From the NCBI GenBank assembly GCA_028284185.1, contig JANQSG010000017.1, positions 62,001 through 126,000 of the forward strand: 64,000 bases of DNA, written 5' to 3'. The notes beneath the pieces are model-generated. The model was not told the DNA's origin. It searched no databases and saw only the letters and a list, made by a program, of their open reading frames with translations. The position numbers were made by a program, and so were the translations under genes. Position 1 is the first letter of the stretch, and each line of letters opens with the position of its first letter. This DNA is from Kangiella sp. Lineage in GTDB: Bacteria > Pseudomonadota > Gammaproteobacteria > Enterobacterales > Kangiellaceae. This document shows positions 8,239-19,583 of the stretch, one piece after another.

Positions 8239-8523
8239 TTATCGTGATTCTTCTTTATTGAGAATACGGAAAAAAGTTTCATTCTCTTTTATCATTCCTA
8301 GCTGATAACGAGCTCGCTCCTCAACCGCATCAGTTCCTTTACGCAGATCTTTAATCTCAGCAAGTAACTTTTGATTGCGATTCGATAACTCCAGATTCTC
8401 CATTTTGATTTGCGTAATTTTAGTTTGCTGAAGTTTTCTTTGCTGAAACGAAGACTTCCCGAACCAAATTCGGTATTGAAGTGCCGCTAACATAACGACT
8501 AAGGCAATGGCTATCCACTTCAT
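8239..8523 (-). CDS. ftsB: FtsB, cell division protein
   Basis: A 94-residue single-pass membrane protein. A hydrophobic N-terminal segment (about residues 3-19) is followed by a charged coiled coil and the conserved C-terminal region with ERARYQLGMIKENETFFRI, typical of the DivIC/FtsB family. It acts with FtsL and FtsQ in the divisome. The position between eno and ispD is the standard gammaproteobacterial neighbourhood. Confidence 0.93.
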   Translation of the reverse strand: MKWIAIALVVMLAALQYRIWFGKSSFQQRKLQQTKITQIKMENLELSNRNQKLLAEIKDLRKGTDAVEERARYQLGMIKENETFFRILNKEESR

Positions 8524-8631
8524 CGGTTGTCTTCTTTAAACTCTGTATTTAACTGCTACTAAATTAAAGCATAAAGCCAAATCCAAAAAAAGCTTTCCAT
8601 TCCAGCTTTTATCAAATTTCACTTTATTAAA

Positions 8632-8654
8632 AAAGGGCTCCAAATGAGCCCTTT
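8632..8654 (-). terminator. Intrinsic terminator after eno
   Basis: AAAGGGCTC and GAGCCCTTT form a perfect 9-bp stem around a CAAAT loop. A T-rich run follows on the minus strand just past the eno stop. It separates eno from ftsB. Confidence 0.85.
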
Positions 8655-8657
8655 CGT

Positions 8658-9971
<1,314 letters not shown>

Positions 9972-10050
9972 TTACTGCTAACTTTCCGGTAAGTTGCTCT
10001 TTCTTACTAAATAAACTAAAACTTCTCTACTCTTGTAGGAATAACTAAAA

Positions 10051-10911
10051 CTACATTAAATTACCGCTACCAAAATCGGTAATGCTTTCTTCCACAAAGC
10101 CTGCTTTTTTCACCACTCGATCCAGTTCTTTCATGGTCGCTAACATTTCTTCAATACGGTACATGGGAAAAGAATTGGGGCCATCACACTTGGCCACAGC
10201 AGGATCCGGATGCGACTCCATAAAGACACCTGAAACGCCAGCGGCAATTGCTGCACGTGTCAAGACTGGAATTACTTCACGCAAACCACCCGATGATGAG
10301 CCTTGACCGCCTGGCAATTGTGCCGAATGGGTCGCATCATAAACAATCGGACAATCGGTTTCGCGCATAATGGATAAAGAACGCATATCAGAAACCAGAT
10401 TGTTGTAACCAAAGGAAACGCCACGCTCACAAATCATGACGTTTTCATTGCCTGTTTCACGTGCTTTATCCACCACATTTTTCATATCCCATGGCGATAG
10501 GAACTGGCCTTTTTTAATGTTTACCGGAATCCCCGGCTCACACACCTTACGAATAAAATTAGTTTGGCGACACAAAAAAGCCGGCGTTTGCATCACATCC
10601 ACCACATCCGCCACTTGCTGCATAGGCGTATCTTCATGCACATCCGTTAGCACCGGCACACCCACTTGTTCTTTAACTTTTTGCAGGATTTTCAGGCCTT
10701 TTTCCAAGCCAGGCCCACGAAAACTCTTACTGGATGAACGATTGGCTTTATCAAATGATGATTTATAGATATAGGGAATTTCCAGCTTATCGGTAATCTC
10801 TTTCATATAGCCGGCAGTGTCGATTGCCAGTTGTTCGCTTTCGATCACACAAGGGCCACAGATCAAGAAAAAAGGCTGATTTAATCCAACTTCCCAGTCC
10901 AGTAATTTCAT
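10051..10911 (-). CDS. kdsA: KdsA, 2-dehydro-3-deoxyphosphooctonate aldolase (Kdo-8-P synthase)
   Basis: Condenses phosphoenolpyruvate with arabinose 5-phosphate to make Kdo-8-phosphate for lipopolysaccharide. The 286-residue protein shows [61 protein letters not shown] and the C-terminal [16 protein letters not shown]. It is co-directional with pyrG, 30 bases downstream, as in E. coli relatives. Its presence confirms a Gram-negative outer membrane. Confidence 0.97.
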   Translation of the reverse strand: MKLLDWEVGLNQPFFLICGPCVIESEQLAIDTAGYMKEITDKLEIPYIYKSSFDKANRSSSKSFRGPGLEKGLKILQKVKEQVGVPVLTDVHEDTPMQQVADVVDVMQTPAFLCRQTNFIRKVCEPGIPVNIKKGQFLSPWDMKNVVDKARETGNENVMICERGVSFGYNNLVSDMRSLSIMRETDCPIVYDATHSAQLPGGQGSSSGGLREVIPVLTRAAIAAGVSGVFMESHPDPAVAKCDGPNSFPMYRIEEMLATMKELDRVVKKAGFVEESITDFGSGNLM

Positions 10912-10941
10912 ATCAATACCTATTTTGTATTTCTTATCGTT

Positions 10942-13173
<2,232 letters not shown>

Positions 13174-13182
13174 TGCTATAAT
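13174..13182 (+). promoter_or_regulatory. Extended -10 promoter of the secreted-peptide gene
   Basis: TGCTATAAT is a perfect extended -10 element, about 30 bases before the ATG at 13215, with an AAAGGA ribosome site between them. No good -35 sits at the right distance; TTGACT at 13140 is too far away. Extended -10 promoters do not need a -35. Confidence 0.65.
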
Positions 13183-13214
13183 TTTGTAGCGATAAAAATA
13201 CAAAGGATATAATT

Positions 13215-13457
13215 ATGAAAATTTTGAAAAAAGTTTTATTAACCACCATAGTAGCGCTAACTATTGCTTTTACTTCAAGCAGTGCCAAAGCAGTTTCTGA
13301 AATTCAATATTTTGCAGATGCAGATGCAATTGCTGATATTGATATTATGGCAATTGCACCTTGGGTTGTAGTAGAACGTAGAATTCCAGTTTACGTTGAT
13401 GGGGTATTGGTAGGATATATCGTATATACAGCTTATGAATACGTAGCAGAGAAATAA
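13215..13457 (+). CDS. Small secreted peptide precursor (80 residues), unknown
   Basis: The precursor has a classic Sec signal peptide: the charged start MKILKK, a hydrophobic core, and a likely signal peptidase site after SSSAKA (about residue 26). The mature product would be about 54 residues. It begins with an Asp/Ala/Ile-alternating acidic stretch (ADADAIADIDIMAIAPW) and ends in an aromatic, valine- and tyrosine-rich part (VYVDGVLVGYIVYTAYEY). There is no Cys, no double-glycine leader and no known family that I recognise. It has a strong extended -10 promoter and ribosome site and is the first gene of an operon with a TraB-like protein and an ABC exporter. The likely role is a secreted signal, toxin or surface peptide. 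Confidence 0.75.
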   Translation: MKILKKVLLTTIVALTIAFTSSSAKAVSEIQYFADADAIADIDIMAIAPWVVVERRIPVYVDGVLVGYIVYTAYEYVAEK

Positions 13458-13469
13458 TATGTACCAGCT

Positions 13470-13490
13470 TGAGGGCTTACTTAGCCCTCA
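13470..13490 (+). terminator. Hairpin between the peptide gene and the export operon
   Basis: TGAGGGCT and AGCCCTCA form a perfect 8-bp stem with a TACTT loop, then TTTAAG. It ends 8 bases before the next ATG. The short T run suggests partial termination. It could also cover the initiation region of the next gene. Either would make the peptide more abundant than the transporter. Confidence 0.6.
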
Positions 13491-13498
13491 TTTAAGTT

Positions 13499-14326
13499 AT
13501 GAACTATAAGTTTTGTATCACTTTATTTTCACTTTTTTGTTTAGTTTCATCTGAATTGTGCTTTGGCTTATCTGTATATGAAATAAGGAAAGGCAAAAAA
13601 AAAGGTTATCTCTTACCCTCCATACATTACGGAGCCGAAGCCTCAAGTGAGAAGAAATTACTGCATTTGTTGCTTTCTAAGGTTCATTCAATTTATTTTG
13701 AGAAAACTGGCTCAGGTGTATTCAGTGTAGATATGGACTGTGATCGGAGTTGCTTGCTTAAAAACGATCTTGAATTAAGAGCCGATATAAAAGCTAAGTT
13801 CCTCTTGGATGAAAATGAACTTAGCAAACTAGAAACACTCAAAACCTGGTCGATAGCACTGTTCTTAAATTCGATGAGGGGCAAATCTAATACTGAATCA
13901 AAGCTTGGAATTGAGCAATTAATTCAAATGGTGAATATTGATTTTAGACATGAAGTCAATGGCTTAGAGACAAAGAATGAGATACTGAATCAATTTGACA
14001 AGTTATCAAAAAAGGCTCAAAGGGATTTGCTTAATGATGTTATCTATAAAAAAGGTAGTCAGAGAAAGATTAACTCTCAAATTATGCAAGAAAGTTACAG
14101 TGAGTATTGTAATCAAATAGAAGTGAAATTAGATTCTAGGCAAGAATTTAAGAAGTATTTGGTAGATGATAGAAATCTAAAGTGGGTAGAGTCAATAAAG
14201 GAAATGGATGCTAATGATACTCCATTAATTGTAGTAGGGGCATCCCACTTTTGTGGAAGCAATGGAATTATAGAATTGTTGAAAAATAATAACTACACAG
14301 TAAAAGAAATAAGTATAAATGGTTAA
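13499..14326 (+). CDS. TraB/GumN-family periplasmic protein
   Basis: A 275-residue protein with an N-terminal signal segment (about residues 1-23). The fold signature is the TraB/GumN (TIKI-like) family: an N-terminal motif GYLLPSIHYG with His43, a Glu in IYFEKTG, and the C-terminal motif VVGASHFCG with His250 near the end, followed by GIIELLKNNNY. In the family two GxxH motifs are proposed metal-protease residues. The first Gly is replaced by Pro here, while the second motif is intact. TraB/PrgY members in Enterococcus act on secreted peptide pheromones, which fits its position right after a secreted peptide gene. It overlaps the next gene by 8 bases and has only a weak ribosome site. Confidence 0.72.
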   Translation: MNYKFCITLFSLFCLVSSELCFGLSVYEIRKGKKKGYLLPSIHYGAEASSEKKLLHLLLSKVHSIYFEKTGSGVFSVDMDCDRSCLLKNDLELRADIKAKFLLDENELSKLETLKTWSIALFLNSMRGKSNTESKLGIEQLIQMVNIDFRHEVNGLETKNEILNQFDKLSKKAQRDLLNDVIYKKGSQRKINSQIMQESYSEYCNQIEVKLDSRQEFKKYLVDDRNLKWVESIKEMDANDTPLIVVGASHFCGSNGIIELLKNNNYTVKEISING

Positions 14327-15482
14327 AATTAGCAAAGAGCATAAAGCAATATTGATATTAATTTCACTTCAATTAATACTTCTAGCTTTTAATAAAATAT
14401 ATATTGGATACCATTCTAAATCACTAGCTAAAGCTGGTTTTGACAATATGGTAATTATTGAAGGAAATATTTTTGAGGAATCAGATGTAAAAAGTGTTCG
14501 GTTAACTACACATATGCCAATTTTTGATAAAGCCTCACTGGACGCGTTGTCTGCTATGCCGTATGTTAACTCAGCTTATGAAGTCAGTTATAAGTATTTT
14601 GACTTGGAGGTCGATGATAAAGAATATACTACTGTAAAAGTTATCGCTGCAAATAAGGATTTTCTGTCAACTCATATGTTATCGATGGATCCTAACAAAA
14701 AGATATTCATTGCAAGTGGTTACTTTGATGAGACTATTCCTGAAACCGTAACGCTGAAAACACCTAGAGGGATCAAGGAAACCTTAGTAAAATACAATAA
14801 AGATTTTATAGAAGATCCACAGGTGCTTGATTTTGAAGTTTTAGCATTCAAACCTAGCGAAGGTGAAATGTTAAATAAATTAATAGTTCTTGACCGAGAA
14901 TTTGCATATGAGAACTTCGCAACAGTGCTAATTGAGCCAACAGCTGTTTTTGTGAAAATTGACGACTCTGTCTCTAACGTTACAGGCAAGAAAATCATTG
15001 ATAAATTTATCTCAAACTCTTCTAATAGCGGTATTGATGGAATGGAATATGAAACCTTTCTTTCTCAAGACTATTTCAAATCGAGCATAGACATAAAAAT
15101 ATTAGAGAAAATTCAGACATGGTCGGGCTTTATCGTTCTCATACTAGTATTTGGTTTAACAATATTCTCTGAATTAGCTGCTTTCAATAGGAAGAGGCAA
15201 GAGGTTGCTATTCGAAAGATACATGGCCAATCGAACTTATCATCAGTTTATTACAGCTTAAAATCAAGCTTGTTAACGTTTATTGGAATAGGTATTGGTG
15301 TGATTGCAGTCACTACACTTACTATTTTCTTGATAACAAAGTGGCTGTCATTAGGCAATGCATTAACATTAAGTGAAGTAAGCATTTCAGTTATAGCTTT
15401 ACTGCTGACGGTAGTCTTCTCGAGTCTGTCCTATATTCTAAGTACAACAAGAAATATAGGGGTTATACTCTCTAATGACTAA
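14319..15482 (+). CDS. FtsX/MacB-like ABC transporter permease A
   Basis: 387 residues with the MacB/FtsX layout: one N-terminal membrane helix (about 10-28), a periplasmic domain of roughly 245 residues, then three C-terminal helices (about 276-298, 318-346, 352-374). The cytoplasmic coupling segment RKRQEVAIRKIHGQS is the hallmark of this permease family. Such permeases do mechanotransmission rather than direct pore transport, working on periplasmic substrates. It overlaps both neighbours by 8 bases, so expression is tightly coupled. The specific substrate is unknown. Confidence 0.85.
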   Translation: MVKISKEHKAILILISLQLILLAFNKIYIGYHSKSLAKAGFDNMVIIEGNIFEESDVKSVRLTTHMPIFDKASLDALSAMPYVNSAYEVSYKYFDLEVDDKEYTTVKVIAANKDFLSTHMLSMDPNKKIFIASGYFDETIPETVTLKTPRGIKETLVKYNKDFIEDPQVLDFEVLAFKPSEGEMLNKLIVLDREFAYENFATVLIEPTAVFVKIDDSVSNVTGKKIIDKFISNSSNSGIDGMEYETFLSQDYFKSSIDIKILEKIQTWSGFIVLILVFGLTIFSELAAFNRKRQEVAIRKIHGQSNLSSVYYSLKSSLLTFIGIGIGVIAVTTLTIFLITKWLSLGNALTLSEVSISVIALLLTVVFSSLSYILSTTRNIGVILSND

Positions 15483-16629
15483 ATATATTCAGATTATAAA
15501 AATAGTTACTGTAGTTTTGTTGCTCAGCTCTTGTGGAAGCAATGAGAACGATTCTGCTGTTGTTATTCCGACACATACTGTTTCACTCAGTGAAGCGGCT
15601 ACTTCAGAAATAGAGGCAATATGTACGGTTAGGAGCAATAATCCTTTAAAAATCTATTCAATATATGACGAAGTGATTGAAACCATTTATAAGGATAAAG
15701 GGGATGTAGTTAAAAAAGGAGAGATACTTTTTTCTTATCATAAAGACAATATCCAGAGTCAAATAAACAACTTAAAATTTGAACTAAAAAGGAAAGAAAA
15801 TAAATTAAGCTTTCTTAAAGGAGAGAGTTCGAGATTGCAACAAAAAATGACTTTGGTTCTTAATGGTTACAGTACCTATTATGATGATAATAAAGAAAGG
15901 TTAGAATCAACTAAAGAGAAATTCTTAGAGAAAATCAAGCAGCAATTACCAGAGTCTGTTGATTACATTAGAGCAAAAAACAATACATCAGATCTTATTA
16001 TTGAAATAGCCAGTTTGAAAAGTCAAATTAAGGACAAAGCTAAGCGGTTAGAAAGTTATGACTTTTACTCGCCAAAAGACGGTATCATTATTAACGCTAA
16101 TATCGCTCTTGGTAGAAGTGGTTCACAATCAGATCTGGGTTCTGACGAAAATTTCCTGTATTTAATTGGTGAGCCCACTAATTTAGAATCATTCTGTTCA
16201 GTTAATGAGTTACAAGCATTAGGAATTAATCTTGATGACTCAGTAAATATTAGTTTCCCATCTTTAACTGAGCAAGAGCCAATCAACGCTACTGTTGATA
16301 CAATTGATCCAGAGCTAAAAAGTGAATCCGGAATTACAAAACTTAGTTTCTCTGCCTCTTTTTCTGTTGATGATAAGAGTCGCGTTAGACCAGGAATGAG
16401 GGCGATTGCTAAAATAAAGCCTTCTTTGAATTCTAAAAGCGAGTCAATATATCTTCCTCTTTCGAGTGTTGAAAATGTGGATGGGGGCTTTGTTGTATAC
16501 AAAAAAGTTCAAGATCAATTTGTTAAAGTTGTAGTAACTGTAAAACGAACTAACAATGGCTATGAGCTTATGGATGGGCTAAATATTGGGGACTTGATTG
16601 CGAGTTATCCCTCTATGCTTGAGAATTAA
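15475..16629 (+). CDS. Lipoprotein membrane-fusion (MacA/HlyD-like) subunit
   Basis: 384 residues. The N-terminus has a lipoprotein signal with the lipobox LLSSC (Cys about residue 20), so it is anchored to a membrane facing the periplasm. A biotinyl-lipoyl-like half (VIETIYKDKGDVVKKGEILFSY) is followed by a long coiled-coil hairpin (about residues 95-200), the second lipoyl half (FYSPKDGIIINA) and a beta-barrel part with a VRPGMRAIAKIK segment. This is the adaptor of a tripartite exporter, linking the inner-membrane permeases to an outer-membrane channel. No TolC-like gene is nearby, so a housekeeping TolC would be needed. Confidence 0.86.
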   Translation: MTKYIQIIKIVTVVLLLSSCGSNENDSAVVIPTHTVSLSEAATSEIEAICTVRSNNPLKIYSIYDEVIETIYKDKGDVVKKGEILFSYHKDNIQSQINNLKFELKRKENKLSFLKGESSRLQQKMTLVLNGYSTYYDDNKERLESTKEKFLEKIKQQLPESVDYIRAKNNTSDLIIEIASLKSQIKDKAKRLESYDFYSPKDGIIINANIALGRSGSQSDLGSDENFLYLIGEPTNLESFCSVNELQALGINLDDSVNISFPSLTEQEPINATVDTIDPELKSESGITKLSFSASFSVDDKSRVRPGMRAIAKIKPSLNSKSESIYLPLSSVENVDGGFVVYKKVQDQFVKVVVTVKRTNNGYELMDGLNIGDLIASYPSMLEN

Positions 16630-16633
16630 AATA

Positions 16634-17287
16634 ATGATAAAAATAGAAAATCTAAATTTTAGTTATAAAAAAAACGTACCTGTATTAAAAAATATTAACC
16701 TTAACATTAATGCCGGAGAGTCTGTAGCAATTGTTGGCAAAAGCGGAAGTGGCAAAACGACGCTATTATCAATTATGGCAATATTATTGGATGACTATGA
16801 AGGCAATTACTCTTTTCATGATGAGAGTATTAATCAATTATCCAATAAAGAACGAGTTAAGTTTAGGGGCGAGAATATTGGGATAGTATTTCAGGGCTTT
16901 TACTTATTGCCGCATTTAACCGTGCTTCAGAATGTAATGCTGCCGCTTGATGGGTTGCAGTATTCAAAAGAGGAAAAAATAAACTTGGCACAAGAGTCAT
17001 TAAGTGCAGTTGGTATGGGAGAGTTTGTAGAATCATATCCGGACGAAGTCTCAGGTGGGCAAGCCCAAAGGGTTGCAATAGCTAGAGCCTTGGTGAGACG
17101 GCCATCTATTATTATGGGTGATGAACCTACGGGCAACCTGGATGAATCTAATTCCGATATGATAATTAAACTATTAAAGAAAAACACCAACAAAGACGGT
17201 ACGCTCATCGTTATTACCCACGACATGTCTGTGGCCGAGCAGTTTGATAGAGTGATAAGATTAAATAAAGGGGAAATCTCAAGTTGA
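16634..17287 (+). CDS. ABC transporter ATPase (LolD/MacB type)
   Basis: A 217-residue stand-alone ATPase. Walker A is GKSGSGKTT, the Q-loop region is GIVFQGFYLLPHLTV, the signature is VSGGQAQRVAIARAL, Walker B is IIMGDEPTGNLD and the H-loop is VITHD. This is the subfamily that powers FtsX/MacB-type permeases. The ATG at 16634, four bases after the preceding stop, matches the usual MIKIENL start; an upstream in-frame ATG would intrude into the preceding gene. The stop overlaps the TTG start of the second permease. Confidence 0.93.
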   Translation: MIKIENLNFSYKKNVPVLKNINLNINAGESVAIVGKSGSGKTTLLSIMAILLDDYEGNYSFHDESINQLSNKERVKFRGENIGIVFQGFYLLPHLTVLQNVMLPLDGLQYSKEEKINLAQESLSAVGMGEFVESYPDEVSGGQAQRVAIARALVRRPSIIMGDEPTGNLDESNSDMIIKLLKKNTNKDGTLIVITHDMSVAEQFDRVIRLNKGEISS

Positions 17288-18333
17288 ATCTCTTGAGGGC
17301 TTTTCAAAAACAGATTTTAATAAAGCCACTACCTTTTTATCTTGCAGCTTCCTTTTTGGTCTTGATTTCTGTGACATATTACTCATATGTTTTACAAGCA
17401 TCTGCTTTAGAGCAGCGTTTCAATAATGATACAGGGGAGATCTTATACAAAATCACTCCCCAGTATTTGTCTGATAAAGTTAATATTCATGATCCTTATA
17501 AATATGTTTTTGATGACTCAATAATTAGTTATCTGAATAACCAAATTGAAAATTTAAAAATCCTAATCGCTTATAAAAAACAAACTATTATTAATAATAG
17601 TACAAAGGTAAATTATTTTGTTAGCAACTTGGTTTCTGAGGGCTATTGCTCCTCTAATGTGCTACCTAATGTCAAAATACAGCTCGATAATAACACCTGT
17701 AACAATAAAGAGCTTATAGATTCCGGTATAAAAGAAGTGCTTGGAGTACAGGATTTTATCATTTTTGGGGTTAGTGATTTGTCCTCATTTAGTGCTAACG
17801 CTAAAGATATAAGTTATATCTTGCTAAAGCTCAATAAAAAGGAATATCCATTAAGAGTTGTCGAAGAGCTATTTTATACCTATCTGTCAAAGCTTCACTT
17901 ATATGATGTTCCAATATCGATCAAAGAGAGTTATGCGAGTATACAAAAAAGAGCCATTCAAGACAGTGTATTCTCTCAATATGAGAACTTTTTCAAGATA
18001 GCATTTATTTTAAGTATAGGTTTCTCTACATTTTTATTTCATCATAGTATTAAAAGGTTTGATAACTTAGAGTATGGTATAAGAAAAATAAATGGTCAAA
18101 GTGATGGTAAAGCATTTAGAACTTTGCTGCATAGACAATTATTGTTGTTATATACCCTGATCGGTGTCTCATTTTTATTCGCCCTTACAATTAACTACAT
18201 TATTTGGGCGGATATCCCTGAAAGAATATTCTATGATTTAGTCACAATAATGGCTATCATCTTGATATATTTAATTTACTCTTTTAGTCAATTACGCTCT
18301 AAAAACATATATTATTTAATTAACAATAGGTAA
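17284..18333 (+). CDS. FtsX/MacB-like ABC transporter permease B (divergent)
   Basis: 349 residues with the same topology as permease A: one N-terminal helix (about 16-36), a periplasmic domain of about 200 residues, then three helices (about 236-252, 278-300, 315-335). The segment EYGIRKINGQSDGKAF matches the coupling motif of the family. The two permeases share little other sequence, so the transporter is probably a heterodimer. A pair of Cys in the periplasmic domain (CSS...NNTCNN) might form a disulfide. The start is TTG, overlapping the ATPase stop. Confidence 0.78.
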   Translation: MNLLRAFQKQILIKPLPFYLAASFLVLISVTYYSYVLQASALEQRFNNDTGEILYKITPQYLSDKVNIHDPYKYVFDDSIISYLNNQIENLKILIAYKKQTIINNSTKVNYFVSNLVSEGYCSSNVLPNVKIQLDNNTCNNKELIDSGIKEVLGVQDFIIFGVSDLSSFSANAKDISYILLKLNKKEYPLRVVEELFYTYLSKLHLYDVPISIKESYASIQKRAIQDSVFSQYENFFKIAFILSIGFSTFLFHHSIKRFDNLEYGIRKINGQSDGKAFRTLLHRQLLLLYTLIGVSFLFALTINYIIWADIPERIFYDLVTIMAIILIYLIYSFSQLRSKNIYYLINNR

Positions 18334-18336
18334 AAC

Positions 18337-18972
18337 ATGAAGCCATTAATGATATTGATTTCCTTAGTATTTCTAGGGATAAGTACAGTAAAAGCAGAAG
18401 AACGCTATTTTGTAATCACACCAAAGTATAATAAAAGCTTCTATCCAATCAAAGCCATTGATTCACGGCCATTAGTTAAACACGTACAGAGTTTAAGTGG
18501 AGTAGGTAATTATTCTCTTATAGGTTTTGGGCAAGGCTTTTTTGAGCATAAAGGGAAAGAGACAAAGTCATTAATTATTTTAGTGCAAAATGGTTTTTGG
18601 GAGATGTTAAAAGGCCAGATTGAAGGTGAGAAAGGTTACGTTTTGTCTACAGAGCTATCAAATTACTTTGAAGATCCAAAATCTATTAATAAGAAAATAG
18701 AAGTCATCAAAGATGTGCTCGGAAAATCAGAGAAATACATTATTGAAAAACGATTGGTAACGGGTACATTGAAAGGACTAGAGGGTTTAAAAAAGATGTA
18801 TGGAAGCAAGTTAATATTTAAAGAAAAGGCAGGCCTTTCCTATAACAGCGAGCCTGTTCCAGTCTCAATTTTATTCGAAATTAACAATGATAAATTAACC
18901 TTAGATCAGATAGAGCAGTCTATAAAAGAATTTGATACGTTGGGATATAGTTTTCGTATTGTGCAAATGTAG
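18337..18972 (+). CDS. Secreted protein of unknown function, last gene of the peptide-export operon
   Basis: 211 residues with a signal peptide (MKPLMILISLVFLG...VKA, cleavage about residue 20) and no Cys or membrane segment in the mature part. I do not recognise the family. It starts 3 bases after the permease B stop and is clearly in the same operon, so it probably acts in the periplasm or outside on the same substrate, for example as an immunity or processing partner. That role is inference only. Confidence 0.7.
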   Translation: MKPLMILISLVFLGISTVKAEERYFVITPKYNKSFYPIKAIDSRPLVKHVQSLSGVGNYSLIGFGQGFFEHKGKETKSLIILVQNGFWEMLKGQIEGEKGYVLSTELSNYFEDPKSINKKIEVIKDVLGKSEKYIIEKRLVTGTLKGLEGLKKMYGSKLIFKEKAGLSYNSEPVPVSILFEINNDKLTLDQIEQSIKEFDTLGYSFRIVQM

Positions 18973-19071
18973 CTTCTTCATATAAAATTTGGCTTGTATG
19001 CTGTTAAAGCAATTTTAGCTTGATGTGTTTTGTTAAGAAGTGCATTAGGCTTTGTTAACTGGTGTGGATAA

Positions 19072-19365
19072 TTAACTTTCTTTAGGTGGCAAAGATCTGT
19101 CCAAGTCATCAATAGTTAAACCCTTTGATACCGCATTATTAGACCAGCGAACAAACTTATTCTAGTAGTTGGTTGTTTTCCTTGATAAGTCTTTCATTTC
19201 ACTCTGTAAGCTCCTGTATGCGTTTTTTAGCCAGACTAAAGGATACAAGAGAGCCATGAACCTTTCTTATGCGGCTTTTGGCTGTGTCCCAGGCAGATTT
19301 AATACGTGGGTGTTTTAACATTGCAGCTTTTGTGTATTGATGGGCAAGTTCATTTTCTGCTTATA
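19072..19365 (-). pseudogene. Degraded small coiled-coil protein of a recombinase module
   Basis: On the minus strand the reading frame gives ELAHQYTKAAMLKHPRIK, then a basic and coiled-coil part KKRIQELTE*NERLIKENN. After a frame change it gives KFVRWSNNAVSKGLTIDD and a natural stop at 19072. In-frame stops and at least one frameshift show it is broken. The short helical, Glu/Lys-rich build resembles small accessory proteins encoded next to site-specific integrases; the exact family is unsure. It is joined directly to the integrase remnant. Confidence 0.55.
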
Positions 19366-19583
19366 GATTTTTTTGAGTGTAACCACAGTTCAAACATTCC
19401 TAATAACCTGAGAACAGCGGCAGACGTTTTAGGTGATTTATGGTAGAATTCTATTGTGGTGAAGAGATTAGGCCAGAAGAAAGGCTGATTGTTTTGATCA
19501 ATCAGCACACTCATTTCTTCATTTGAACTATTATTGAAAGTGCGTACCTTAAAACCAATATGTAAACCTATTAAGTTTAGAAT
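19350..19583 (-). pseudogene. N-terminal remnant of a tyrosine-type recombinase/integrase
   Basis: The minus-strand frame reads VRTFNNSSNEEMSVLIDQ, then QPFFWPNLFTTIEFYH, then TSAAVLRLLGMFELWL and stops at 19350. This resembles the N-terminal arm-binding part of tyrosine integrases found in multi-gene recombinase modules (a conserved FWPNLF-like segment, then a helical core-binding start). All of the catalytic domain is missing; a deletion appears to have fused this piece to the accessory gene. No good start codon remains. The frame begins right after the msrA stop. It marks a past mobile element at the edge of the peptide-export operon. Confidence 0.55.

Noticed and set aside
13215-13457. 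The small peptide as a lanthipeptide, lasso or microcin precursor
   Set aside because: It has a Sec signal rather than a double-glycine leader, has no Cys, and there is no modifying enzyme in the operon.
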